From Methanothrix soehngenii GP6 (GTDB taxonomy: Archaea; Halobacteriota; Methanosarcinia; Methanotrichales; Methanotrichaceae): 64,000 nucleotides of DNA. How positions within the stretch are numbered: position 1 is the first letter of the stretch; each line of letters begins with the position of its first letter. The stretch is taken from contig NC_015416.1 of the NCBI RefSeq assembly GCF_000204415.1, positions 1,612,001 to 1,676,000 of the forward strand, written 5' to 3'. Both the position numbers and the translations under genes were made by a program. The notes beneath the pieces are model-generated. The model saw nothing but the letters and a program-made list of their open reading frames with translations, was not told where the DNA came from and did no database searches. This document shows positions 42,161 to 51,685 of this stretch, in pieces.

Positions 42161-43021
42161 ATGTCAGAGCACATTATAGAAATGGCCAAAGCCCTGGTGA
42201 AAGTGAAGGACGGGATGATCGAAGTACTGATCAAACCCACAATCCGCCATTGTCCATTAAGGAACGACTTGTATGGCTTCGAGGAAGAAAACCACAAGAC
42301 CGTAGAAAAGGTCTTGAGAAGGCATATCGAAGAATTCGGGATGTACGGTCCCAATCGTGTACTGGAGAGCGATCAGAAGCCAGTGAGCTTCGGAGCTTCG
42401 GAAATCATAGTGGATGCCATGACAGAGGGTCTTGTGGATGCCGCAGTAGTTGTCTGTGAAGGTGCAGGAACGGTGATAATCACAAGACCAGAAGTGCTTC
42501 AGGCCGTGGGGGCACACATGACAGGTCTTATAAGCACCGAGCCTATTAAAGAGATACAGGATGGTTTGAAACAGAAAGGTTGCTTGCTTCTTGATAAGCA
42601 ATGCACGATTGATCAGGTCGAAGGTTATATAATGGCAGTGGAGGCTGGTTTCAGGAAAATAGTTGTGACCATAACCGGACATAAGGCATCAGAGGCTAAG
42701 CGGTTACAGGAACTGGGCGAAATCTCCGGTGTTAAACCGGTCGTCGTTTCAGTTCATAATACAGGCATTAGCGTTGAAGAAGCGGAAACTTTGTCTGATT
42801 ATTGTGATATTGTATGGGCCTGCGCCTCAAAGCAGGTTAGGGAAATAGTAGGAAAAAGATCGAAGCTTCAGATCGGAATCTCTATCCCGGTCTTCGGAAT
42901 GACTCAGGCGGGAAAGCAGCTGATACTGAATCGGGCATTACATTTCGAAGACGGACTGATCATTCATCGGGCAAGTTTACCGTATACGCCTATTGAAAAG
43001 CAACCTGAGCCGCTAATGTAG
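42161..43021 (+). CDS. Methanogenesis marker protein 8 (DUF2099)
   Basis: 286 aa. The pattern IRHCPLRNDLYG near the N-terminus, PVSFGASEIIVDAMTEGLVD, VCEGAGTVI, GAHMTGLISTEPI, DKQCTIDQVEG and IGISIPVFGMTQAGK is that of the methanogenesis marker 8 family, restricted largely to methanogens and of unknown function. The ATG at 42161 follows GAGG; the in-frame extension upstream is not conserved-looking. This region is more AT-rich than its neighbours. Confidence 0.85.
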   Translation: MSEHIIEMAKALVKVKDGMIEVLIKPTIRHCPLRNDLYGFEEENHKTVEKVLRRHIEEFGMYGPNRVLESDQKPVSFGASEIIVDAMTEGLVDAAVVVCEGAGTVIITRPEVLQAVGAHMTGLISTEPIKEIQDGLKQKGCLLLDKQCTIDQVEGYIMAVEAGFRKIVVTITGHKASEAKRLQELGEISGVKPVVVSVHNTGISVEEAETLSDYCDIVWACASKQVREIVGKRSKLQIGISIPVFGMTQAGKQLILNRALHFEDGLIIHRASLPYTPIEKQPEPLM

Positions 43022-43280
43022 CACTGAGTAAGCGGTTAAAGATGAAGAGAAATCTCCATTTACTTTGCTTCCAACAAAATGATCGATCCTATCCAACAAA
43101 TGCGCATTCAATGGTGTCTCATTTTAGTGGCAACCCATTCCCTGCGTCATTTGTAGGATTGCAGCTTTACTGAACGCGGCGATCAATTCTGTTACAGGAG
43201 GCTCTCTTAACGGCTCAACTAATTTGCCATTCTTAATTAATCCTGCCTTTATAGCGAATTCGAACACATATGGGTAATAC

Positions 43281-44990
43281 ATCCCACATCCCGCAGGTGG
43301 CTTTGTTTTGTGAAACATTTTTATGTTGACATGATCTTTTAAGTGGAAAAGGGATATGAAGGGGCTTGAAATGAAATTATCAACGCTATCGCTTGACCAC
43401 TTAGGGTTAGTTGCCGCGATATTCGATGCTTTGGGAATTTCAGAGGTGATTGATGAATCGATTCCTAAGACTCGTAACTGCAAACTGAGCCATTCTGCGA
43501 TAATAAAAGCATTGGTGATCAACGGATTGGGTTTCGCGGAACGCAGACTGTATATATTTCCCAGCTACTTTGAAAATTTAGCGCTAGAACGTCTTTTTAA
43601 TCCTGGTGTCGTCCCGGAAGATTTTAACGAGGATGTTGTCGGCAGAACCCTCGACCGAATCAATAAATTCGGCTCGACAGCTCTTTTCAATAATATAGCC
43701 ATTAAATGCATGCAACAGCTCGCTTTTGGCACTAATATCTACCATGTTGATACCACGAGTTTTGGTGTTCATGGCGATTACGAAGGACTGGACTGCAAGC
43801 CTGCTATGGAGATAACTCTTGGTCATCCTAAAGACGGTCGCTGGGATCTAAAACAGTTCATTGTGAGCATGGTGACCAATCAATGCGGTATTCCTCTCTT
43901 TGTCCAGGCTCATTCAGGAAATAAATCGGATAAGAAAACTCTTATTGAGACGATTCAGATGTTCAAGTCGAATCTGGACTTCTCCGGAAAGAACTACTTT
44001 GCGGCAGATAGCGCCCTCTTCAGTTCCGAGAATATTCGTCTTCTTGGCGATAGCACTCTATGGATAACTCGTGTTCCAACAACCGTTCGTGAGGTTAAAG
44101 ATCTTCAGAGACGAGATCTAGAGATGAAAACATGCTCTGATGATCGATATAGTATCCTTGAGACGGAAATTAACTATGGTGGAATAGATCAGAAGTGGGT
44201 TGTGGTCGATTCCAGAGAAATGCATGCTAGTAAGGCAAAGACTTTCGATAGACGGATAGGCAAAGAGTTCACTGAAACGCGAAAATCGCTTAAGAAACTG
44301 GGATATATAGTTTTTGCGTGTGAAGCTGATGCCAGAAAGGCTGCAGATCGATGGATATCGGAAAATCCTCATTTCACACTAACTGGCTTAAGTATATGTG
44401 AAATCTCCAAACGCATCGACTCAAAAAGAGGCCGTCCAAAGAAGGGTGAGCAGCTTGAGAAAGGCTATCTCATTGAAGGAGAAGTTCAGCGAAATGAGGC
44501 AATGATCGCTAACGAGAGAGCTAGACTTGGCAGATTCGTCCTGGCGAGTAACGATAAGACTCTCGATGGGGAGTTGATGCTTCAATATTACAAAGGCCAA
44601 AACGCTGTCGAGAAAGGCTTTCGATTCCTAAAAGACAAAAGCTTCCGAGTGGCAGAAGTCTATCTCAAGAAAGAGGAACGGATCGAAGCTCTATCCATGA
44701 TAATGGTTCTATCTCTGTTGATCTATTCGATTGCAGAATGGATGATTCGGAAGAGGCTGAAAGAATCAGGAGAAACTGTGTTAAACCAGCTAGGGAAACC
44801 CACGCAATGTCCTACGTTGAAATGGATATTCCAGAAGTTCAGGAATATAAATGAGGCAATTATTGAACTGAAGGGATCGGTTCATCGAGAGGTCATTAAT
44901 CTAAATGAAGAACAAATTAAAATTATCAAGTTGTTCGGCCTAGGATGTGAAAAATGCTATATCGGATGAGAGACATGCGGGATGTGGGAT
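43281..44990 (+). mobile_element. IS1634-family insertion sequence
   Basis: About 1.7 kb with matching terminal inverted repeats: ATCCCACATCCCGCA at 43281-43295 and its complement TGCGGGATGTGGGAT at 44976-44990, with weaker similarity just beyond. One complete transposase gene fills the interior. No clear target duplication is visible. Inserted in the small minus-strand gene described separately. Confidence 0.82.
43356..44969 (+). CDS. IS1634-family transposase (DUF4277 + DDE)
   Basis: 537 aa. The N-terminal DUF4277 region (LSLDHLGLVAAIFDALGISE, HSAIIKALVINGLGF) is followed by the DDE domain: the first Asp in YHVDTTSFGVHG, the second in FAADSALFSSEN, and the Glu region in GQNAVEKGFRFLKD. The length is normal for IS1634, and the gene appears intact. 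Confidence 0.9.
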   Translation: MKGLEMKLSTLSLDHLGLVAAIFDALGISEVIDESIPKTRNCKLSHSAIIKALVINGLGFAERRLYIFPSYFENLALERLFNPGVVPEDFNEDVVGRTLDRINKFGSTALFNNIAIKCMQQLAFGTNIYHVDTTSFGVHGDYEGLDCKPAMEITLGHPKDGRWDLKQFIVSMVTNQCGIPLFVQAHSGNKSDKKTLIETIQMFKSNLDFSGKNYFAADSALFSSENIRLLGDSTLWITRVPTTVREVKDLQRRDLEMKTCSDDRYSILETEINYGGIDQKWVVVDSREMHASKAKTFDRRIGKEFTETRKSLKKLGYIVFACEADARKAADRWISENPHFTLTGLSICEISKRIDSKRGRPKKGEQLEKGYLIEGEVQRNEAMIANERARLGRFVLASNDKTLDGELMLQYYKGQNAVEKGFRFLKDKSFRVAEVYLKKEERIEALSMIMVLSLLIYSIAEWMIRKRLKESGETVLNQLGKPTQCPTLKWIFQKFRNINEAIIELKGSVHREVINLNEEQIKIIKLFGLGCEKCYIG

Positions 44991-45270
44991 ACATGCGAGC
45001 ATTTGCTGTTTCCCCCTTTTGCTTCAATGTAACACGTTGTTTCTGAGTTTCGGAATGTTTTACCTTGAGCGATAGGCCTAATGCAATGTTCATGAAAAAA
45101 CTTTAAAGCTTCGCAGAAGCTTTCAGCATTTATCACTTCGTTCCCGTCCAATCCGACTACTTTATACATAGTAAACCCTTTGATCACACTCGGTTAGTTT
45201 TTCTGAAAACCGACGACATTCGACGACATAGCCAGCTAAAAGCTCATTGTTATTGAAACTAGGGCCAAAG

Positions 45271-45294
45271 GAGGCTGCAATAAATTGCAGCCTC
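45271..45294 (-). terminator. Perfect 11-bp hairpin after cdhC
   Basis: GAGGCTGCAAT-AA-ATTGCAGCCTC, followed on the minus strand by CTTTGG. It lies about 47 bases beyond the cdhC stop and before the interrupted gene. Confidence 0.6.
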
Positions 45295-45340
45295 TCTAAC
45301 TTCAGTTTCGGTTAAGCATTTCTTCCTCTGCAATTCAGGG

Positions 45341-46750
45341 TCATTCTAGAATGCCTTCTTCCTGCAATACCTCGACTACTTGCATCAGTTGTCCTTCACT
45401 CAGTCTTAGCTTGGAACGTATATCTGAGGACGTGAACTCTCCCCCGGTTTCCTCGATGAATGAGATGACCCTTTGCTTATCCTCATCGGTGACTTCCTCT
45501 AACTTCCACCCTTCAGTAATCTTCTTGTCATCGACAGGTCTCACAACACCTTCTACGACCGGATGGTCGACCTCGAGTAGGAACTCTTTGAGGGAGGAGA
45601 TATCTCTAGCATCCTCTTCAGTAGCGATCTTGCTATATATCTCCTCTGGAATTCCTTCCTTTACTCTCTCCTTGAGATTCTTGGACATCCATACGATCCT
45701 TCTCCAGCCGCCATCTGCCTGCAAGAACTTAGATGAGAAGTAGTACAGAATGCCTATCCCCAGGAATCCCACAACCTGCTTGCCGCCGCCAGTCTGTCCT
45801 GCCATGGTCGAGAAAGGCAATCCGTTGGGAGCTGAGCCTTTGAAATCACGATCCGCTAATCCTATGCCGTCAACCTCAGGTATGTAGAAACCTATGGTCT
45901 CGAAGCATCCGCAGGAGGTATGAGGGGCGTCGAAGAAGGTATATAGCTTCATGATATTATACTCACCACCAGATCTCTTTGCAGCTGCCTCGTTGACGCT
46001 TTCATACTCACCAGCAATTGCGTCCTTAAGCCCTGTTTTAGGTATCGGAAATTGGGGTCCTTCTGGATCTACCTTGGCCGCAGCGCGTCCATCGAACCAG
46101 GTGATAGCACCACATAGGGATGGCCTATCAGGAGTTACTACACATGAGCTTGTAGGAGCAAATGCTTGGCAAAGAGTGCATCCATAGAATACATCGACAT
46201 CCTCATCGTGCAGCCCCTTGGCGCGTTCATCACGAGCCTTGTAGATGGTCATGGCACTGGCAAGTTCCTCTTTCACCTTTGCTGGATCGGTAACCACCGT
46301 GACCTCCATTTTCTCTATGAAGGGCATCTCAGCCTTGTACAGCTCGATGACCGGTTTGAATATCTGTTCCCACGAGGTCACACCCTTCTTCTGCAAACTT
46401 TTGCCCAGTCTCATCCAGATGTCGTACCTTTGATTCAGGTGCATTAAGCCGCTGATATAAGAGAGAAGGGAATGATTGCGCCTCTCGATGATTGATTCCA
46501 GGTCCTTCTCGACCTTCTCACCGCCAACCTTGAAGCTCATTCCGAAGGGTATGGTTGAGCCCTCTTTGATATCTTTGAGGTCGGGACCGATGATATTCAC
46601 CTTTCCATCCTCGATCTGATCCATAAGTGTTGCTATGCTTAGCTCGAATCCATCTGCTTTCGGGCCGCCCATCTCCACCCACAGGTCCTCTTTCCTGATG
46701 CGTTCCCCTTCATACATGGGGGAAATATCCAACTTAACTTCTGCGGTCAT
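45341..46750 (-). CDS. cdhC: Acetyl-CoA decarbonylase/synthase beta subunit
   Basis: 469 aa. CdhC holds the Ni-Fe-S A-cluster that makes or cleaves acetyl-CoA in acetoclastic methanogenesis and carbon fixation. Cluster Cys are in FYGCTLCQAFAPTSSC, SLCGAITW and SCGCFE. The conserved GQTGGGKQVVGFLGIGILYY is intact. The last 50 residues (about 418-469) look like a small winged helix rather than the usual beta-rich tail. No other cdh gene is adjacent; it has its own promoter and terminator. AAGAGGT precedes the ATG. Confidence 0.93.
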   Translation of the reverse strand: MTAEVKLDISPMYEGERIRKEDLWVEMGGPKADGFELSIATLMDQIEDGKVNIIGPDLKDIKEGSTIPFGMSFKVGGEKVEKDLESIIERRNHSLLSYISGLMHLNQRYDIWMRLGKSLQKKGVTSWEQIFKPVIELYKAEMPFIEKMEVTVVTDPAKVKEELASAMTIYKARDERAKGLHDEDVDVFYGCTLCQAFAPTSSCVVTPDRPSLCGAITWFDGRAAAKVDPEGPQFPIPKTGLKDAIAGEYESVNEAAAKRSGGEYNIMKLYTFFDAPHTSCGCFETIGFYIPEVDGIGLADRDFKGSAPNGLPFSTMAGQTGGGKQVVGFLGIGILYYFSSKFLQADGGWRRIVWMSKNLKERVKEGIPEEIYSKIATEEDARDISSLKEFLLEVDHPVVEGVVRPVDDKKITEGWKLEEVTDEDKQRVISFIEETGGEFTSSDIRSKLRLSEGQLMQVVEVLQEEGILE

Positions 46751-47051
46751 TATCTTTTACCTCTTAGAGCTAACTTTACACGAATTCCGCTGGCCTTCGA
46801 TCACTGGCGCGTTTTATTTCTCGCGCACAATTCTTTTGCACATGACTAATTATCTCGGTTATACATATATACTTTAGCGTTATGAAAATATACCAGATTG
46901 GATTTTGTATATATTTATAACCTTGAAATTCATAGAGGAAACCTTTTAATATCTTTAAGGAACTCATTATATTGATCTGGAAATTCCGACTTTTTTCCTG
47001 GAATGCAATTACAGATAAACAGATCTTAAAAAGATAAAGGAGTCAGACTAA
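46751..47051 (-). promoter_or_regulatory. AT-rich divergent intergenic region with cdhC promoter
   Basis: 301 bases without a gene. On the minus strand TTATAAATATATA at about 46907-46919 is a strong TATA box, giving a leader of roughly 130 bases; a second, AAGTATATATGTATAACC at about 46857-46874, would give about 80. For the rightward pseudogene only an AAGGAG ribosome binding site (47037-47042) is clear. Confidence 0.5.
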
Positions 47052-47440
47052 ATGAACCTACGCATCTATGTTGTTCTAGCATTAGCAACTATACTGTTTT
47101 TAAGCGCTAATACCTTTGCACAGAAATCAGTAGGAGTTGCTATCGAATCGGATAGTATAGCCCCAGCACCGGCATCGATTGGTGCAGATGTTCCCCTAAC
47201 TTACTTTGGACTGCTCCCTCAACAGTTCAGCGTGAACTCGTGGGCCCCTATCAACTGTTGAGATCAGGCATGATCGATCTAGATGCTGGCACGATAACTC
47301 TGCCGCTTTATCAGGGCCAGATGAAAGATGGCCGAAAAGTCTGGTACATTCTAACAGACACTGATAATAAAGGGAACGCAGACGCTCTCGGTCTCAATTA
47401 TGCAGCCAAGCTGACATATGAGGATTTCGAAAAACTAATC
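47052..47440 (+). pseudogene. Secreted-protein gene, frameshifted and truncated by an IS5 relic
   Basis: The first frame encodes a signal peptide (VVLALATILFLSANTFAQ) and runs to VPLTYFG near 47209. The second frame resumes APSTVQRELVGPYQLLRSG and continues GMIDLDAGTITLPLYQG, VWYILTDTDNKGNADAL. One missing base in GGACTGCT would join them. Homology fades near 47430 where IS-derived sequence begins, so the C-terminus is lost. The second block resembles an archaeal secreted family of unknown role. Confidence 0.65.
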
Positions 47441-47483
47441 AATCGAAATATTTATATACTATTGATACTATAATATAATATGT

Positions 47484-48287
47484 ATGAGGACCCTCATTGA
47501 TTTTGCCGTTAGAGCAGAATATGCTCGGATTAAAGCACTCGGAGACGATCTGTGCGATATCGGATCGCAAGTCGATTGGGAGCGTTTCAGGTTTCTAGAG
47601 CCCTTGATGTATAAGAATAAAACCAGTCTAGGAGGCCGTCCCAATATCGATATTGTGATAATGATAAAGCTGCTCGTACTCCAGCGTTGGTTTGGCTTAT
47701 CAGATCCCGAATTAGAACGACAAGTTGCCGATAGGATCTCTTTTCGAATCTTCCTTGGCACTACTGAGGCGGTTCCCGATTTCAGTACTGTTTGGCTATT
47801 TCGCGAGCGTTTGATTAAGAGCGGCAAATCCAAGGACCTTTGGAAGGAGCTTCAAAGGCAGATGGAAGAGAAAGGGTATGCTGTAAAAGAGGGCTCTATT
47901 CAGGACGCGACTTTTATAACATAAGTTTGATAAAGTCTTACTTGATATTTCTATTAATATTATTAATAGCCAGGCCAAACCAACAAGATCTGATGAGGAG
48001 CCAACAAATGAAGGAAGCTGGGCAAAAAAAGGGCGTCAAGAGTTTCTTCGGCTATAAAGAAAGCTACCAGGGGGCACAAGTTAGGAATCAGAGACATCCT
48101 TAGAAACAAGAGAATCAGCAAGAAGCGGTCACATATCGAAAGGTGTTTTGCGGTTATGAAACGAGCCCATAAGGCAGGACATGTCCTTGTGACTACCGTT
48201 GCCAGGGCAGGGATGAAATTCATGATGAGCGCATTCGTTTATAACCTGGTACAGTTGAGACATTTGGCAAACAAACCTCTAACCTAG
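47484..48287 (+). pseudogene. IS5-family transposase relic
   Basis: The N-terminal part (IS5-type DUF772: IVIMIKLLVLQRWFGLSDPE, RISFRIFLGTTEAVPDFSTV) runs to a stop near 47924. Frameshifted pieces follow (GSWAKKG, then FFGYKESYQG) and the C-terminal block RNKRISKKRSHIER and FVYNLVQLRHLA reaches the stop at 48287. The middle with the catalytic Asp region is deleted. Not functional. Confidence 0.75.
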
Positions 48288-48390
48288 CGGAGGCCATCTA
48301 AAAACATGTAAAAGAATGGAAGAAAATGAGCTAAATTGCGACCATGAAGACAAATTGGAGCAAAATCATGAAGAATTTGGACTATAAAGA

Positions 48391-49143
48391 TTGAAAATAT
48401 TAACGCGAGAATTTAAACCTGTGTTAACAGAGGATAAATCGAAGCCCTCTAATGTAAGGACGGGATTCGCCTGCTATACTTTCGAGCCGAAGTCGAATAT
48501 ACCGATCAAGGTTATCGTTCTTGACGATACCCAAAGGGATGATGATCTCAACAACCCAGATTCTCTCGGCTATGGACATGCCTCTCTCGACAACGAACGA
48601 TATGACTGGCTTGTAAAAGAACTTGATAAGGGTCAGGCTGAAGGCAAGCTCATGATCATCGCAGCTCACATACCTATAAGCGTCGAACAGGCAGATTCAA
48701 TGATGGGGTGGAACCCAGCAGCTCCAATATCCGAAGCGCAGCTGATTTCCAAACTCCATGAATATCCGAATCTCATCCTGTGGATCGCGGGACATCGTCA
48801 TCTCAATATCGTTACCGCACTAAAATCACCGGATGCTGCCCGTCCTGAACTCGGCTTTTGGGAGGTTGAAACCGCGTCATTAAGGGATTTCCCTCAGCAG
48901 CTGCGCACTTTCGAGATTGTCCGCAACAGCGACAATACTGTTTCAATCTTTGCGACCGACGTTGATCCGGCAGTCCGAGAGGGGTCGCTCGCTGCAATAT
49001 CGCGTTCTTATGCGGCAGCAACTCGGCAGATATTCAACATGACACCAGATCCAATGTCCACTGGTTCATACGATGCAGAGCTTGTCAAGCAATTGACTCC
49101 GGAAATGCAGGCAAAATTGTCAGTTGTGGGAGGTGGGATTTAG
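48391..49143 (+). pseudogene. C-terminal half of a metallophosphoesterase gene
   Basis: About 250 residues resembling only the second half of a large calcineurin-type phosphoesterase: FACYTFEPKSNIPIKVIVLD, NERYDWLVKELDKGQAEGKL, MIIAAHIPI, LILWIAGHRHLN with the last metal-binding His, and FWEVETASLRDFPQQLRTFE. The N-terminal metal-binding motifs (DxH, GD, GNH) are missing, and upstream sequence is IS5 relic. The frame opens at a TTG without an SD. Confidence 0.65.
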
Positions 49144-49169
49144 CTATCTGTTCTGATAGCTCCAATGCT

Positions 49170-49631
49170 TTATATCAAGACTTCTTCCTCCACCCTCACC
49201 ACCTCAATTCCCGCCTGCTCTAGAAAATCCAGTGCAGTCTGGTCGGGGTAGCAGTGCAGGTAGACCACCTTGGCCACTCGGGCGTTGATCATCATCTTGG
49301 CGCAGAGGATGCAGGGCTGGTGGGTGCAGTAGAGCGTCGCTCCCTCGATGGAGATGCCGTGCATCGCCGCCTGGATGATGGCGTTCTGCTCGGCGTGCAC
49401 CGCCCGGCATAATTCGTGGCGGGTGCCGCTCTGGACACCTTCCCGGGCGCAGCCCACCACATCGCAGTGATCGAGACCCGCAGGCGCGCCGTTATACCCC
49501 GTGGTCAGGATCCTCTTGTTCTTCACAAAGAGAGCTCCCACCTGGTTGCGCAGACAGGTGGAGCGCTTGGCCACCACTATGGCTATCTCCATAAAGTACT
49601 CATCCAGGCCGGGACGTTCGATAGAGGGCAT
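49170..49631 (-). CDS. dCMP deaminase-type cytidine deaminase
   Basis: 153 aa. Zinc-binding motifs CRAVHAEQNAI and TLYCTHQPCILCAKMMI, and the start YFMEIAIVVAKRSTCLRNQVG, are those of deoxycytidylate deaminases (ComEB type), making dUMP for dTTP synthesis. An additional Cys/His set (CDVVGCAREG...) in the middle fits the second zinc site of this subgroup. Divergent from lysS. Confidence 0.9.
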   Translation of the reverse strand: MPSIERPGLDEYFMEIAIVVAKRSTCLRNQVGALFVKNKRILTTGYNGAPAGLDHCDVVGCAREGVQSGTRHELCRAVHAEQNAIIQAAMHGISIEGATLYCTHQPCILCAKMMINARVAKVVYLHCYPDQTALDFLEQAGIEVVRVEEEVLI

Positions 49632-49738
49632 CAGCCTGGATAGCTGCCCTCTTGCTTAATAAGCTCTCTATGAGACTTCTGGCCCTCAGAGGATGACAAC
49701 GGAAGCTTAATATCTCCTCCTTGCATCGATTGCGGAAC

Positions 49739-51238
49739 ATGTCTATTCACTGGGCTGATGTCATAGCCGAGAAGCTGGAAGGCTCTGGCCCCCATACCAT
49801 CGCCACCGGCATTACCCCCTCCGGACCGGTTCACATCGGCAACATGCGCGAGGTCATGACCGCAGAGGCCGTCTATCGCGCTCTCCTGGACAGAGGGGTA
49901 CAAGCGCGTCTGATCTACATCGCCGACACCTTCGACCGGCTGCGCCGGCTCTACCCCTTCCTGCCGGAGAGCTTCAATGAGCATATAGGCAAGCCCCTCT
50001 CCCAGATACCCTGCCCTGAGGGCTGCTGCGCCAGCTATGCCGACCATTTCCTCACTCCCTTCCTGAAGAGCATGGAAAGGCTCGGCATAAAACCGGAGGT
50101 CTACCGGGCAGATGTCCTCTACAAAGAGGGCAAATACAACGATGCCATCAAGACCGCCTTCTCCCGGAAGGACGACATAGCTCGCATACTGAAAGAGGTC
50201 AGTGGCCGCGCAGTCCCCGAGGGCTGGAGCCCGTTTGATGCCATCTGCAAGGTCTGCGGCCGGACGAACACCACTCACGTTACGGGATTCGACCTGGATG
50301 CCGAGACAGTGGACTATGTCTGCTCCTGCGGCAGCCAGGGCACTGTCTCCATGGCAGGCGGGGGAAAGCTGGTCTGGCGAGTGGACTGGCCGGCCCGCTG
50401 GCCCATATTCCGGGTGACTGTGGAGCCCTTCGGCAAAGATCATGCCACTGCGGGCGGCTCATACGATACCGGCAAGAGGATCAGCGAGGAGATCTATGGC
50501 TATCCCGCTCCTTTCCCCATGGTCTACGAATGGATCCACCTCAAGGGAGTGGGAGCCATGCACAGCTCCACCGGGATTGTGGTCACCATCCAGGAGATGC
50601 TGGACGTCGTCCCGCCCGAGGTCCTGCGTTACCTGATCATCCGGAACAAGCCGGAAAAGCACATCGAGTTCGACCCCGGCCTGCCGCTATTGAGCCTGGT
50701 GGACGAGTACGACCAGAGAAAAGGGGATGAGAGGGCCATCGAGCTCTCCAACATCAGCAAGAGCGGCCCCTTCGAGATACCATTCAGGCATATGGTCACT
50801 GCCGTCCAGATCGCCCGGGGAGATGAGGAACAGCTCTTCGTCGCCCTGAAGAGGTCGGGCTATGATGTCATATCCAGAAGGGAGGAGATCTTGGGCCGAG
50901 CAAGGAACGTGCTGGTCTGGCTGGAGAAGTATGCACCCAAATATGTCAAATTCCAGCTGCAGGAGACTCTTCCTGCTGCGGTAAACAACCTCTCCCCCGC
51001 CGAACGCCAGGCCCTGGGCCTGCTCGCCGGAAGGATCGAGGATAAGAGCGCTGCCGAGATCCACGATCTGGTCTATGTCGTGGCCAAGGAGATGGACCTG
51101 GACTCCAAGAAGTTCTTCCAGGCGATATACCTGACATTTCTGGGAGACAGGCAGGGTCCGAAGGTGGGCTGGTTCCTGGCCAGCCTGGACAGGGATTTTG
51201 TCAGGTCCAGGCTAGCAGCGGCCGCTTCCCCTGCCTGA
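49739..51238 (+). CDS. lysS: Lysyl-tRNA synthetase, class I
   Basis: 499 aa class I LysRS, the archaeal form unrelated to bacterial class II. HIGH-type signature [12 protein letters not shown] near residue 28, zinc-binding Cys clusters ([23 protein letters not shown]), and a KMSKS-equivalent [10 protein letters not shown]. The C-terminal anticodon-binding helical cage is present. The ATG at 49739 is preferred over one 18 bases upstream, which would precede the conserved [10 protein letters not shown]. Confidence 0.95.
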   Translation: MSIHWADVIAEKLEGSGPHTIATGITPSGPVHIGNMREVMTAEAVYRALLDRGVQARLIYIADTFDRLRRLYPFLPESFNEHIGKPLSQIPCPEGCCASYADHFLTPFLKSMERLGIKPEVYRADVLYKEGKYNDAIKTAFSRKDDIARILKEVSGRAVPEGWSPFDAICKVCGRTNTTHVTGFDLDAETVDYVCSCGSQGTVSMAGGGKLVWRVDWPARWPIFRVTVEPFGKDHATAGGSYDTGKRISEEIYGYPAPFPMVYEWIHLKGVGAMHSSTGIVVTIQEMLDVVPPEVLRYLIIRNKPEKHIEFDPGLPLLSLVDEYDQRKGDERAIELSNISKSGPFEIPFRHMVTAVQIARGDEEQLFVALKRSGYDVISRREEILGRARNVLVWLEKYAPKYVKFQLQETLPAAVNNLSPAERQALGLLAGRIEDKSAAEIHDLVYVVAKEMDLDSKKFFQAIYLTFLGDRQGPKVGWFLASLDRDFVRSRLAAAASPA

Positions 51239-51247
51239 GGGAGAACG

Positions 51248-51685
51248 ATGGCGGATATGGGCTGCCGGCATAAGATCTATCTCTCGGGTCCCCTTTTCTC
51301 CGCGGGCGAGATCGCCTGGGGAAGAGAGCTCTCTTCCTTTCTGCGCGAGAGGCTGGCAAATGCCGGCGTTCAGGTCATATGGCCCTATGAGCTATCAATA
51401 AATCAGTTGGAGCCGGAGGAGATCTTCGGGGAGAACCTGAGAGCTCTGGACCGCTGCGATCTGATGGTGGCCATCCTGGACGGGCCTTTAGTGGATGACG
51501 GCACTGCCTGGGAGATCGGCCGATTCTTCCTTCAGGGAAAAAAAGTTCTGGGAATAAGGACGGATATCAGAAAAGCGGGGGAGTCTGAACGATCCCGGGT
51601 CAACTTGATGATAGAATTCTCCTGCCTGAGCATATCCTCGAATATCGATGAGCTCTATTCCGAGCTAGAGAGGCAGCTGGATTGA
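51248..51685 (+). CDS. Nucleoside 2-deoxyribosyltransferase family protein
   Basis: 145 aa. KIYLSGPLFSAGEIAWGREL, RALDRCDLMVAILDGPLVDD and GTAWEIGRFFLQGKKVLGIRTD are the conserved blocks of this Rossmann-like nucleotide/nucleoside hydrolase-transferase family. Start 9 bases after lysS; its stop overlaps the TTG start of the next gene. A nucleotide-salvage or cleaning role is likely. Confidence 0.85.
   Translation: MADMGCRHKIYLSGPLFSAGEIAWGRELSSFLRERLANAGVQVIWPYELSINQLEPEEIFGENLRALDRCDLMVAILDGPLVDDGTAWEIGRFFLQGKKVLGIRTDIRKAGESERSRVNLMIEFSCLSISSNIDELYSELERQLD

Larger units (their letters stand above)
43124..45169 (-). pseudogene. Small gene interrupted by an IS1634-type element
   Basis: The 5' part (45169 down to about 44991) starts YKVVGLDGNEVINAESFCEA and runs to CYIEAKGGNSK; the 3' part (43280 down to 43124) reads YYPYVFEFAIKAGLIKNGK and ends MTQGMGCH with TAA. 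Joining the two flanks at the element's outer edges keeps one open frame of about 115 codons. The intact protein would carry about six Cys. Family not recognised. AAAGGG lies six bases before the ATG. Confidence 0.6.

Noticed and set aside
49631-50443. 270-aa antisense frame within lysS
   Set aside because: Shadow of the class I LysRS gene.
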